DNA of 64,000 bases from Prado023 sp963700395 (GTDB lineage Bacteria > Actinomycetota > Actinomycetes > S36-B12 > CAIYMF01), in the NCBI GenBank assembly GCA_963700395.1, contig CAVOXI010000001.1:186001-250000 (forward strand). The letters run 5' to 3'. Below are positions 34,706-42,939 of the stretch, one piece after another; positions within the stretch are counted from its first letter, which is position 1, and every line of letters begins with the position of its first letter. Under the pieces are notes generated by a model. That model did not search any database. It was given only the letters and a program-made list of their open reading frames with translations, and was not told where the DNA came from. Made by a program: the position numbers and the translations under genes.

Positions 34706-35839
34706 GTGTCTGAGATCCCGGACGCGGGTACGACCCCGCCCCCGGCGGGCGAGCCCGCACCGACGCCCGTGATCGGGCAGCTGAAGGCGGTCGACACCAC
34801 CGAGGCCTCATCGGCCCTCGACAAGCGCAAGACGATCATCGGGGCGATCGTCACCATCGTCGTGCTGATCATCATCTTCGCGGGCCTCATCCCCAAGTTC
34901 GGCAGCTACGCCGACGCCTGGGCCGAGATCCAGGGGATGACCCCCGCCGCCCTGGCGATGATCGCCGTGAGCGTCCTGATCATGATCGGGGTCTACGTGC
35001 TGCCGTATCAGGCGGCCATCCCCGGGCTTCCCTACAAGCCGGCGTTCGTCATCCGGCAGACCTCGTTCACCATCAGCAACACGATCCCGGCCGGTGGCGC
35101 CTTCGGCCTGGCGATCCAGTTCGCCATGCTCTCCAGCTACTCGGTCCCCATCGCCGCCGCCACCGCGGGCATCGCCGTGACGAGCCTGTGGAGCCTGCTC
35201 ATGACGCTCACGCTGCCGGTGTTCGGCGTGATCGCCGCGCTGACCACCGGGCAGGTGCAGTCCCAGTGGGTCTGGATCGCCGTGGTCGGAGTCGCTGCGA
35301 CGGTTGCCACGATCGTGGTGCTGTGGTTGATCCTGCGCAGCGAGCAATCCGCCCAGCGGGTCGGCGAGCTCGGCAACCGGATGCTCTCGCCGGTCAACCG
35401 TCGACGGGCGCAGCCGCTGGATGCCGTGGGGATGGCCGTCGACCTGCGCGACAGCACCAAGGACGTCGTCTTCGGGCGCTGGCGCTGGGTCACGGTGTCG
35501 AACTACATCGTGATCCTGGCCCAGTTCGCCGTGCTCTGGTTCGCCATCCAGGGCGTGCTCGGTGACCAGCCGACGACCCTGACGCTGGCGGGTGCCTTCG
35601 CGGCGTTCGCCATCTCGCGGATGGCCAGCATGATCCCGGTCACGCCGGGCGGGCTCGGCACGGTCGACGCCGCAATGATCGCCCTGCTCACGACCTTCGG
35701 CCTGACCAACGAGCAGGCGGTCGCTTCCGCCCTCGTGTGGCGCGCCTGCTCCTGGATCCCGCAGGTCTGCCTCGGCGTCGTGACGTTCATCCACTGGCGC
35801 GTGGCCCAGGCGCGCGTCACCCGGGCCGCCCAGGCCTGA
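34706..35839 (+). CDS. Lysylphosphatidylglycerol-synthase-TM / YbhN-like (UPF0104) membrane protein
   Basis: The 377-residue protein has a Pro-rich cytoplasmic N-terminus and about eight transmembrane helices (first near residues 47-65). The characteristic motifs are SNTIPAGGAFGLAIQF and, near the end, MIPVTPGGLGTVDAAMIALL, both of the UPF0104/LPG_synthase_TM family. Members act in lipid flipping or as membrane parts of MprF; the isolated domain has no assigned substrate. Start is GTG. Confidence 0.82.
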   Translation: MSEIPDAGTTPPPAGEPAPTPVIGQLKAVDTTEASSALDKRKTIIGAIVTIVVLIIIFAGLIPKFGSYADAWAEIQGMTPAALAMIAVSVLIMIGVYVLPYQAAIPGLPYKPAFVIRQTSFTISNTIPAGGAFGLAIQFAMLSSYSVPIAAATAGIAVTSLWSLLMTLTLPVFGVIAALTTGQVQSQWVWIAVVGVAATVATIVVLWLILRSEQSAQRVGELGNRMLSPVNRRRAQPLDAVGMAVDLRDSTKDVVFGRWRWVTVSNYIVILAQFAVLWFAIQGVLGDQPTTLTLAGAFAAFAISRMASMIPVTPGGLGTVDAAMIALLTTFGLTNEQAVASALVWRACSWIPQVCLGVVTFIHWRVAQARVTRAAQA

Positions 35840-35919
35840 TCGGGCACCGCCGGCCCCAGATGACCCGGGCGCTGCCCATGCGCAGGATCGGCCGGGAGGG
35901 GGACCCCGCCCACCGGCGG

Positions 35920-35925
35920 TAGAAT
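35920..35925 (+). promoter_or_regulatory. -10 element (TAGAAT) for ffh
   Basis: TAGAAT is followed by 8 nt and the GTG at 35934, consistent with a leaderless or nearly leaderless ffh transcript. Confidence 0.5.
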
Positions 35926-35933
35926 CCCGTGTT

Positions 35934-37529
35934 GTGTTCGCCTCCCTCTCCGACCGGCTGTCCGCGACCTTCAAGGGCCTGCGTGGCAAGGGCCGGCTGT
36001 CCGAGTCCGACATCAACGACACCATCCGGGAGATCCGGATCGCGCTGCTCGAGGCCGACGTGGCCCTGCCGGCGGTGCGCGTGTTCACCGATCGCGTCCG
36101 TGAGCGCGCGATCGGCGCCGAGGTCTCAGGTGCGCTGAACCCCGCGCAGCAGGTCGTCAAGATCGTCCACGAGGAGCTCATCGAGCTGCTCGGCGGCGAG
36201 ACCCGTCGGCTGCAGTTCGCCAAGAACCCGCCCACCGTGATCCTGCTCGCCGGCCTGCAGGGCTCGGGCAAGACCACGCTGGCGGGCAAGCTCGCGGTGT
36301 ACCTCAAGGAGCAGGGCCACACCCCCATGCTCGTGGCCGCCGACCTGCAGCGCCCGAACGCCGTGGACCAGCTGTCCGTGGTCGCTGAGCGCGCCGGGAC
36401 CCCGGTCTTCGCCCCGCAGCCGGGCAACACCGGCGCGAACCCCGAGGCCACCTGGGGCAACCCCGTCGAGGTGGCTCGCGAGGGCGTCGAGATCGCCCGG
36501 ATGACCCAGCATGACGTGGTCATCGTGGACACCGCCGGCCGCCTGGCCATCGACACCGCGCTCATGGAGCAGCTGCGCCAGGTCCGGGACGCCGTGCAGC
36601 CCGACGAGACCCTGCTGGTCGTCGACGCGATGATCGGCCAGGACGCTGTCGCCACCGCGAAGGCGTTCCACGAGGGCGTCGGCTTCGACGGCGTCGTCCT
36701 GACCAAGCTCGACGGCGACGCCCGCGGTGGTGCGGCGCTGTCGGTCGTGACGGTCACCGGCGTGCCGATCATGTTCGGCTCCACCGGCGAGAAGCTCACC
36801 GACTTCGAGCTGTTCCACCCGGACCGGATGGCCTCCCGGATCCTCGACATGGGCGACGTGCTGACCCTGATCGAGCAGGCGGAGAAGGCCTTCGACTCCA
36901 AAGAGGCCGAGAAGATGGCCGGCAAGGTGCTGGCCGGCGAGGACTTCACCCTCGACGACTTCCTCAGCCAGATGCAGGCCCTGCGCAAGATGGGCAACCT
37001 CGGCAAGCTGCTCGGGATGCTGCCCGGGATGGGCGAGATCCGCGAGCAGATCGACAACCTCGACGAGAAGGAGATCGACCGCGTCCAGGCGATCATCCAG
37101 TCGATGACCCCCGCCGAGCGTGCGGACGTCAAGCTGCTCAACGGCTCGCGCAGGGCGCGAATCGCCCGCGGCTCCGGCGTTCAGGTCAGCGAGGTCAACG
37201 GCTTGGTCGAGCGCTTCGGCGAGGCGCAGAAGATGATGCGCCAGATGCGGTCGGGCATGGGGATGCCGGGGATGCCCGGGATGCCGGGCGTTGGGGGCTC
37301 CAAGAAGGCCAAGGGCCGCGCCCAGCAGCAGCAGGCCAAGAAGAAGTCCCGCAGCGGCAACCCCGCCAAGCGCGCGATCGAGGAGTCCGCCCCCGCCGCA
37401 GGTCCCGGTGCGCTTCCCGAAGGGCTTGAGGGCTTCGACCCCGCGGCCTTCGACCCCAGCATGCTCGATCCCGAGGCGCTGAAGAAGATGGGCGACCTCC
37501 CGCCCGCGTTCAAGAACCTGCTCAACTGA
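35934..37529 (+). CDS. ffh: Signal recognition particle protein Ffh
   Basis: Ffh binds 4.5S RNA and nascent signal sequences. The 531-residue protein has the N domain, the GTPase G domain with GLQGSGKTT (about residue 106), VDTAGRLAID, TKLDGDARGG and FGSTGEKLTDFE, and the Met-rich M domain ending in GMGMPGMPGMPG (about 440-452). The 80 residues after it (basic, then acidic) are a longer tail than in E. coli. Confidence 0.97.
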   Translation: MFASLSDRLSATFKGLRGKGRLSESDINDTIREIRIALLEADVALPAVRVFTDRVRERAIGAEVSGALNPAQQVVKIVHEELIELLGGETRRLQFAKNPPTVILLAGLQGSGKTTLAGKLAVYLKEQGHTPMLVAADLQRPNAVDQLSVVAERAGTPVFAPQPGNTGANPEATWGNPVEVAREGVEIARMTQHDVVIVDTAGRLAIDTALMEQLRQVRDAVQPDETLLVVDAMIGQDAVATAKAFHEGVGFDGVVLTKLDGDARGGAALSVVTVTGVPIMFGSTGEKLTDFELFHPDRMASRILDMGDVLTLIEQAEKAFDSKEAEKMAGKVLAGEDFTLDDFLSQMQALRKMGNLGKLLGMLPGMGEIREQIDNLDEKEIDRVQAIIQSMTPAERADVKLLNGSRRARIARGSGVQVSEVNGLVERFGEAQKMMRQMRSGMGMPGMPGMPGVGGSKKAKGRAQQQQAKKKSRSGNPAKRAIEESAPAAGPGALPEGLEGFDPAAFDPSMLDPEALKKMGDLPPAFKNLLN

Positions 37530-37541
37530 CCTCCGGCGGGT

Positions 37542-38771
37542 GTGCCCGTGCCACGTGACCGGCTGAGCCTGCCTGCCGCCCGCCGGGTGGCCCTGGCCGC
37601 TCAGGGGTTCGGGCGACCGCGACCGCCCGTGGAGCCGGGTGCCCGTGCCGTCGCCGATGCCGTCCGGCGCCTGGGCGTGGTGCAGGTCGACTCGGTGAAC
37701 GTCCTGGCGCGCGCGCACTACCTCCCGGTCCTGGCCCGCATCGGCCCCTACGACCGTGCCGTGCTGGACGACTGCTCCGGGCGCGCACCGCGATCGCTGT
37801 TCGAGTACTGGGGCCACGAGGCCGCGCTGCTGCCCGTGGGGATGCACCGCCTGATGCGGTGGCGGATGGACCGCGTGCACGATGACGCGTGGGGCGGCAT
37901 GGTGCGGGTTCAGCGCGAGCAGCCCGCACTGGTGCGCGAGGTGGCCGACGCGGTCCGCGCTCGCGGCCCCGTCACCGCCACGGAGCTCGAGGCGCAGTTC
38001 GCGCACATCGAGCGCGGTGAGCGTGCGCACTGGGGGTGGAACTGGTCGGACGTCAAGCGGGCTGTGGAGTACCTGTTCTGGGCCGGTGAGATCACCTCGG
38101 CCGGCCGCGACTCGGCCTTTCGTCGCCGATACGCGGCCCCGGAGGCGGTGCTGCCCCGCGGGGTCCTGGCCGCACCCACCCCGACCGAGCCCGAAGCGCA
38201 CCGGGAGCTGGTCGCCGTCGCCGCGCGCGCCCTGGGGGTGGCGACCGCAGCCGACCTCGCCGACTACTTCAGGATGCCGACGGCCCCGACCCGGGATGCG
38301 ATCCGTGAGCTGGTGGGGGCCGGTGAGCTGATCGAGGTGGCGGTGCCCGGCTGGCCGCCCAGCTACGCCCCGGCCGGCCTCACGGTGCCCCGGCGCGTGC
38401 CTGCCTCGGCGCTCCTGGCCCCGTTCGACCCGCTCATCTGGTTCCGTCCCCGGACCGAGCGGCTGTTCGGGATGCGCTACCGGATCGAGATCTACACCCC
38501 TGCCGGGCAGCGGGTCCACGGGTACTACGTGCTGCCCTTCCTGCACGACGAGCAGCTGGTCGCCCGCGTCGACCTCAAGGCCGACCGGGCATCGGGGCGG
38601 CTGCTGGTCCAGGCCGCCCACCAGGAGGGCGAGGTGCCCCCGCGCGCCATTGAGGCCCTGGCCGGCTCGTTGCGCGAGATGGCGGGGTGGTTGGGCCTGG
38701 CCGAGGTGGACGCGGCCCCTGTCGGCGATCTCGCAGCGCGGTTGCGCGGTGTCCTGCGTGGCGGCGACTGA
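37542..38771 (+). CDS. AlkZ/YcaQ-like winged-helix DNA glycosylase (HTH_42 family)
   Basis: The 409-residue protein matches the winged-helix family of AlkZ and YcaQ, which unhook interstrand crosslinks or excise bulky alkylated bases. The catalytic loop has GVVQVDSVNVLARAHY, with the Q-x-D motif characteristic of the AlkZ/YcaQ group; FEYWGHEAALLP, HWGWNWSDVKRAVEYLFWAGEI and PFDPLIWFRPRTERLFG are other family hallmarks. Start is a GTG 12 bp after ffh, so it may be co-transcribed. Which lesion it repairs cannot be told. Confidence 0.82.
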   Translation: MPVPRDRLSLPAARRVALAAQGFGRPRPPVEPGARAVADAVRRLGVVQVDSVNVLARAHYLPVLARIGPYDRAVLDDCSGRAPRSLFEYWGHEAALLPVGMHRLMRWRMDRVHDDAWGGMVRVQREQPALVREVADAVRARGPVTATELEAQFAHIERGERAHWGWNWSDVKRAVEYLFWAGEITSAGRDSAFRRRYAAPEAVLPRGVLAAPTPTEPEAHRELVAVAARALGVATAADLADYFRMPTAPTRDAIRELVGAGELIEVAVPGWPPSYAPAGLTVPRRVPASALLAPFDPLIWFRPRTERLFGMRYRIEIYTPAGQRVHGYYVLPFLHDEQLVARVDLKADRASGRLLVQAAHQEGEVPPRAIEALAGSLREMAGWLGLAEVDAAPVGDLAARLRGVLRGGD

Positions 38772-38825
38772 GCCGGGAGTGCTCCCGGGGCGGTGGCGCC
38801 TTTGAGGATTCCGGGTCCGGGATGG

Positions 38826-38831
38826 CACAAT
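38826..38831 (+). promoter_or_regulatory. -10-like element (CACAAT) upstream of rpsP
   Basis: CACAAT in the same GGCACAAT context as at pyrH would give a leader of about 125 nt before the rpsP start, long enough for regulation of the ribosomal operon. Confidence 0.35.
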
Positions 38832-38963
38832 GGTGGGCGTCCCATGCGGGCCGAGGTCCCTCTCAACCACGGCCGGCATGATCCATGCGGTCCTCGCAAC
38901 CTGGGTAACCCCATGTCCGCGTCGCGAGGATCCACCCCCGAACCGAAAGAGACACCAACACAC

Positions 38964-39533
38964 GTGAGCGTCAAGATCAAGCTCAAGCGCCTCGGCAAGA
39001 AGAAGAACCCGCAGTACCGCATCGTGATCGCCGACTCGCGCACCGCCCGCGGCGGTCGCTCGATCGAGGAGATCGGCATCTACCAGCCCCGCCGGGAGCC
39101 CAGCCTCATCCAGGTGGACTCCGATCGCGCGCAGTACTGGCTCGGGGTCGGCGCGCAGCCGACCGAGCCGGTCATGGCCATCCTGAAGATCACCGGCGAC
39201 TGGCAGAAGTTCAAGGGCCTGCCGGGCGCCGAGGGAACCCTGCGGGTCGCTGAGCCGAGGGCCGACAAGCAGCTGGCGTTCGAGGCGGCCGTGAGGTCCG
39301 CCGAGGAGGCAGGCAAGGCGCCCAAGCCGAAGGCCCCCAAGGCCACGTCCGAGCGTGTGGCCCCCGAGGAGCCGGTCCAGGTGCCCGCTGCCGCCGCCGT
39401 GGTCGAGCCGGCCGCAGGCCAGGTCAGCGCCGCCGAGCTGGCGGAGGCGGCTGAGGAGACCAGCGAGGCCACAGCTGCTGCCAGCGAGGCAACCGAGACC
39501 CCGGGTGCCGACGGGGAGACCCCCTCGGCATGA
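38964..39533 (+). CDS. rpsP: 30S ribosomal protein bS16 with Ala/Glu-rich C-terminal extension
   Basis: Residues 1-80 are standard bS16 (VKIKLKRLGKKKNPQYRIV, RGGRSIEEIGIYQP). The protein continues to 189 residues with a low-complexity tail rich in Ala, Glu, Pro and Lys that becomes strongly acidic (AAELAEAAEETSEATAAA). Extended bS16 tails occur in some actinobacteria. The start is a GTG; an in-frame ATG at 38913 would add residues without homology. It overlaps khpA (ATGA). Confidence 0.94.
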   Translation: MSVKIKLKRLGKKKNPQYRIVIADSRTARGGRSIEEIGIYQPRREPSLIQVDSDRAQYWLGVGAQPTEPVMAILKITGDWQKFKGLPGAEGTLRVAEPRADKQLAFEAAVRSAEEAGKAPKPKAPKATSERVAPEEPVQVPAAAAVVEPAAGQVSAAELAEAAEETSEATAAASEATETPGADGETPSA

Positions 39534-39796
39534 GCACGGTCATCGAGGATTCGCTGGAGCATCTGGTCTCGGGCATCGTCGAGCACCCCGAGGACGTCAG
39601 CGTCCGCGTTCGCAGCGGCCGTCGGGGACCGCATGAGCAGGGCGGGTCCACCTTCCAGGTGCGCGTCCATCCCGACGACATCGGTCGCGTGATCGGCCGT
39701 GGCGGGCGGACCGCCACAGCCATCCGGACCGTGGTCAGCGCGATCTCGGGCGGGCGCCCCGTGCGCGTGGACTTCATGGACGCCGACGAGCGCTGA
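39530..39796 (+). CDS. khpA: KH-domain RNA-binding protein KhpA
   Basis: The 88-residue protein is a single KH domain with the RNA-contact loop VIGRGGRTATAIRTVV. KhpA forms a heterodimer with KhpB (Jag) and binds many transcripts. It overlaps rpsP and rimM by a few bases on either side, the fixed order rpsP-khpA-rimM-trmD. Confidence 0.92.
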   Translation: MSTVIEDSLEHLVSGIVEHPEDVSVRVRSGRRGPHEQGGSTFQVRVHPDDIGRVIGRGGRTATAIRTVVSAISGGRPVRVDFMDADER

Positions 39797-40308
39797 TGCG
39801 CGTGGTGGTCGGCCGGATCGGCCGGGCCCAGGGCATCCGCGGTGAGGTCACCGTCGAGGTCCGCACGGACGCCCCCGAGGAGAGGTTCTCCCCGGGGGCT
39901 GTCCTGTTGCTCTCGGGTCGCGCAGGGCTGCCCGCGAGCATCACGGTCGAGGGCCACCGCTGGCAGAACGCCCGCCTGATCCTTGCCGTGGACGGCATCG
40001 CCGACCGCACCGCCGCCGAGACGCTGCGCGGAGCGATCCTCGAGGCCGAGGTCGACCTGACCGACGCCGCCGAGGACGAGTTCCACGACCTGGCCCTGGT
40101 GGGCCTGGCCGTCCGGGACTCCGACGGCACTGAGCTCGGCCGGATCTCGGAGGTCCTGCACCTGCCCGCCCAGGATGTCCTGGCCGTGGCCCGGACCGAC
40201 GGGGCCGAGCTGCTGGTGCCCTTCGTGCGCCAGATCGTCCCGGAGGTCGATGTTGCCGGCGGCTTCGTCGTGGTCGAGCTTCCCGATGGGCTCGCGGAGC
40301 TGGCCTGA
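39796..40308 (+). CDS. rimM: Ribosome maturation factor RimM
   Basis: RimM helps assemble the 30S head. The 170-residue protein has the N-terminal barrel (VVVGRIGRAQGIRGEVTVEVRTD) and the PRC-type C-terminal barrel ending in LLVPFVRQIVPEVDV. It overlaps khpA (TGATG) and trmD. Confidence 0.94.
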   Translation: MRVVVGRIGRAQGIRGEVTVEVRTDAPEERFSPGAVLLLSGRAGLPASITVEGHRWQNARLILAVDGIADRTAAETLRGAILEAEVDLTDAAEDEFHDLALVGLAVRDSDGTELGRISEVLHLPAQDVLAVARTDGAELLVPFVRQIVPEVDVAGGFVVVELPDGLAELA

Positions 40309-41030
40309 TGCGCATCGACATCGTCAGCATCTTCGTCGACTACCTCGCGCCGCTGCACCTGTCGCTGGTGGGTCGTGCGATCGCCGACGGCCTGATCGAC
40401 CTGGAGGTCCACGACCTGCGGGACTTCACGCACGACCGGCACCGCACCGTCGACGACTCCCCGTACGGCGGGGGACCGGGCATGGTCATGAAGCCCGAGC
40501 CGTGGGGCGAGGTGCTGACGGCGGTCCTGGCTGCGGGTGATCCCGGGCACCCGGTGCGACTGGTCGTGCCGACCCCCAGCGGGCGGCCGTTCACGCAGGC
40601 GACGGCCGCGCGGTGGTCCACCGACCCGCGCCTGGTGTTCGCCTGCGGACGCTACGAGGGGATCGACTCGCGCGTCGTGCCCTGGGCTCGCACCCTGTCT
40701 GCGGCCGGGCGCCCCGTGGTGGTCGAGGAGGTCTCGATCGGGGACTACGTGCTCGCCGGCGCCGAGGCGGCCGTGCTCGTGATGGTCGAGGCCGTCGGGC
40801 GGTTGATCCCCGGGGTACTGGGCAACGAGGCCAGCCACGCGGACGACTCGTTCGCGGTGGGTGGCATGGAGGAGCTCCTCGAGGGCCCGGTGTTCACCCG
40901 GCCTCCGGTGTGGGAGGGCATGGCCGTCCCCGAGGTCCTCACGTCCGGCGACCACGGGGCGGTCGCGCGTTGGCGCCGCGAGCAGGCCCTCGCACGAACC
41001 CGCGCGATGCGCCCGGACCTGCTCGACTGA
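40308..41030 (+). CDS. trmD: tRNA (guanine37-N1)-methyltransferase TrmD
   Basis: TrmD methylates G37 of tRNAs with a CNG/GG anticodon context to prevent +1 slippage. The 240-residue SPOUT protein has DDSPYGGGPGMVMKPEP, the knot segments CGRYEGIDSRV and VEEVSIGDYVLAGAEAAVLVMVEAVGRLIPGVLGN, and the catalytic Asp region. The usual GGE after DYVL reads GAE, a minor change. It overlaps rimM by one base. Confidence 0.95.
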   Translation: MRIDIVSIFVDYLAPLHLSLVGRAIADGLIDLEVHDLRDFTHDRHRTVDDSPYGGGPGMVMKPEPWGEVLTAVLAAGDPGHPVRLVVPTPSGRPFTQATAARWSTDPRLVFACGRYEGIDSRVVPWARTLSAAGRPVVVEEVSIGDYVLAGAEAAVLVMVEAVGRLIPGVLGNEASHADDSFAVGGMEELLEGPVFTRPPVWEGMAVPEVLTSGDHGAVARWRREQALARTRAMRPDLLD

Positions 41031-41064
41031 TCGTGCGCATTTCCGGGCCGGGCCCGCGGTGTGG

Positions 41065-41070
41065 CAGACT
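41065..41070 (+). promoter_or_regulatory. -10-like element (CAGACT) upstream of rplS
   Basis: CAGACT lies 35 bp after trmD and about 110 bp before the rplS ATG, so rplS probably also has its own promoter and a leader. Confidence 0.3.
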
Positions 41071-41181
41071 TGAGGGGCTGGTCGTCCCGCGTCGCCGCCA
41101 CAGGGGAGTCGCGTTGCATGCGCCGGCATCCATTCCGACCCACATCTGCGGGCGACCTGTGGCTCCCGCCAGGAAGCGATC

Positions 41182-41532
41182 ATGAACACGCTTGACTCCG
41201 TCGACGCAGCGTCGCTGCGCTCCGACATCCCCGACTTCCGCCCCGGCGACACCGTGAAGGTCCACGTGAAGGTCGTCGAGGGCACCCGCTCGCGCATCCA
41301 GGTCTTCCAGGGTGTCGTGATCCGCCGGCACGGCGGCGGCCTCGGCGAGACCTTCACGGTCCGCAAGGTCAGCTTCGGCACCGGCGTGGAGCGCACGTTC
41401 CCCGTGCACACCCCGATCATCGAGAAGATCGAGGTCGTCACCCGCGGCGACGTCCGCCGCGCCAAGCTGTACTACCTGCGCGAGCTGCGCGGCAAGAAGG
41501 CCAAGATCCGCGAGAAGCGCGACAACGTCTGA
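41182..41532 (+). CDS. rplS: 50S ribosomal protein bL19
   Basis: The 116-residue bL19 has the core FRPGDTVKVHVKVVEGTRSRIQVFQG and the C-terminal RRAKLYYLRELRGKKAKIRE. It contacts 16S rRNA at the subunit interface. CCAGGAAG precedes the ATG. Confidence 0.97.
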   Translation: MNTLDSVDAASLRSDIPDFRPGDTVKVHVKVVEGTRSRIQVFQGVVIRRHGGGLGETFTVRKVSFGTGVERTFPVHTPIIEKIEVVTRGDVRRAKLYYLRELRGKKAKIREKRDNV

Positions 41533-41537
41533 TCACG

Positions 41538-42131
41538 TTGCGCCCCACGAGCGCTGACGAGGGCCCCCGCCGGATGATCCGGGCGGGGGTCCTCGCTGTT
41601 CTCGTGGGGGCGCTGGTGGTTGTGCTCGCGCACGTCTTCGTCGCGGAGGTCCGCGCCGTCGACTCGGACTCGATGACGCCGACCCTCGAACCCGGGGAGC
41701 GCGTCCTGGTCGCCAAGGCCGGCGTGGACCGGTGGGCCCTGCCGCGCGGGTCGCTGGTCGTGTTCGACGGCGCGGACCTGTGGGCTCGGCCCGATGATCC
41801 GCAGGGCACGGTGTTCGTCAAGCGGATCATCGGTGTCGGCGGCGATCGGATCACCTGCTGCACCCCCGACGGCCGGCTGACTCGCAACGGTCAGGCGCTG
41901 GTGGAGCCCTACCTCGACGGGGCGAGCAGCGATCAGCAGCCGTTCGACGTCATCGTGGCGCCCGACCACTACTGGCTGATGGGAGACGATCGGGCAGTCT
42001 CAGCCGACTCGCGGACGCATCTTGGCGACCCGGGCGGTGGGAACGTCCCAGCATCACGCATCATTGGCACTGTCGAGGCGGTCGTGTGGCCCCCGGGATC
42101 GATGCGTCGTGTGAAGGGGTCCGATGAGTGA
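41538..42131 (+). CDS. lepB: Signal peptidase I (first of two)
   Basis: SPase I removes signal peptides outside the membrane. This copy has one N-terminal transmembrane helix (about residues 14-35), the catalytic serine in VDSDSMTPTLEPGE (box B), the lysine in VFVKRIIGVGGD (box D) and GDDRAVSADSR (box E). TTG at 41538 gives 197 residues; ATG at 41574 is a good alternative, and a strong hairpin overlaps that region. It overlaps the second lepB by 8 bp. Confidence 0.9.
   Translation: MRPTSADEGPRRMIRAGVLAVLVGALVVVLAHVFVAEVRAVDSDSMTPTLEPGERVLVAKAGVDRWALPRGSLVVFDGADLWARPDDPQGTVFVKRIIGVGGDRITCCTPDGRLTRNGQALVEPYLDGASSDQQPFDVIVAPDHYWLMGDDRAVSADSRTHLGDPGGGNVPASRIIGTVEAVVWPPGSMRRVKGSDE
41559..41594 (+). 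terminator. Strong GC hairpin overlapping the lepB N-terminal codons
   Basis: GAGGGCCCCCGCCGG (41559-41573) pairs with CCGGGCGGGGGTCCTC (41579-41594) with one mismatch and one bulge. It lies 27 bp after the rplS stop and spans the lepB ATG at 41574, so it may terminate rplS messages or hide the lepB start. Confidence 0.5.
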
Positions 42132-42939
42132 GCCGCTGGAGGTACCTGGGCCGCTCGACCCCCGGGACGACCCGGTCGAGTCGGTCCCGGCGGCTGAGGG
42201 CGTGGCCACTGGTGGCCCCGGTGCTGACTGGCCCCAGCGCGCGGAGGTCGAGCCGGAGCCGCGCGGCTCGGGGTTCCTGCGCGGCCTGCGCGAGATCGCA
42301 ATCGTCGTGGTCACCGCCCTGGTCATCTCCGCAGTCGTGCGCACCTTCCTGCTCCAGGCCTTCTGGGTCCCCAGCGGGTCGATGGAGGAGACCCTGATGC
42401 GCGGGGACCGGATCCTGGTCTGGAAGCCCAACGTCAACCCGGGTCATGGTGACGTCGTCGTGTTCAAGGACCCGGCGGACTGGCTGGCCGACCCGGTGCC
42501 CGTCGGCGGCCTGCGCGGCGTCCTCAGCGAGATGGCCGCCTTCGTGGGGATCCTTCCCTCGACCTCGGGCGACGACCTGGTCAAGCGCGTGATCGGGGTC
42601 GGTGGGGACACCATCGAGTGCTGCTCGCCCGGTGGCCAGATCATCCGCAACGGCGAACCCCTCGACGAGCCCTACATCTACCCCGGGGACCCGACCGACC
42701 AGGTGAACTTCCGGGTCGAGGTCCCGCAGGGACGGCTCTTCGTGATGGGCGACCACCGTGGCGACTCCGCGGACTCGCGCTACCACCTGGAGCAGGACGA
42801 CGGGACCGTCCCGGTCGAGAACGTGGTGGGCACCGCCGAGGTGATCATGTGGCCGATCTCCCGGTGGGCGACCCTGCCGACCTACGCCGACCAGCAGAGC
42901 GCCACCCCGACGGGCGTCACGAGCCCGGTGGTCCCATGA
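42124..42939 (+). CDS. lepB: Signal peptidase I (second of two)
   Basis: The 271-residue SPase I has a 50-residue Pro/Glu-rich cytoplasmic N-terminus, a transmembrane helix (about 57-75), the catalytic serine in VPSGSMEETL, the lysine in LVKRVIGVGGDTIE and the GDHRGDSADSR box. It is longer than the first copy, with an insertion between boxes B and D. Tandem SPases are common in streptomycetes and relatives. Its stop overlaps rnhB. Confidence 0.94.
   Translation: MSEPLEVPGPLDPRDDPVESVPAAEGVATGGPGADWPQRAEVEPEPRGSGFLRGLREIAIVVVTALVISAVVRTFLLQAFWVPSGSMEETLMRGDRILVWKPNVNPGHGDVVVFKDPADWLADPVPVGGLRGVLSEMAAFVGILPSTSGDDLVKRVIGVGGDTIECCSPGGQIIRNGEPLDEPYIYPGDPTDQVNFRVEVPQGRLFVMGDHRGDSADSRYHLEQDDGTVPVENVVGTAEVIMWPISRWATLPTYADQQSATPTGVTSPVVP

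Noticed and set aside
37250..37290. Met/Gly/Pro repeats as a tandem repeat element
   Set aside because: They encode the normal methionine-rich end of the Ffh M domain.
36126..38963. 945-codon minus-strand frame opposite ffh and the glycosylase
   Set aside because: Mirror frame of two recognisable genes; no start signals or motifs.
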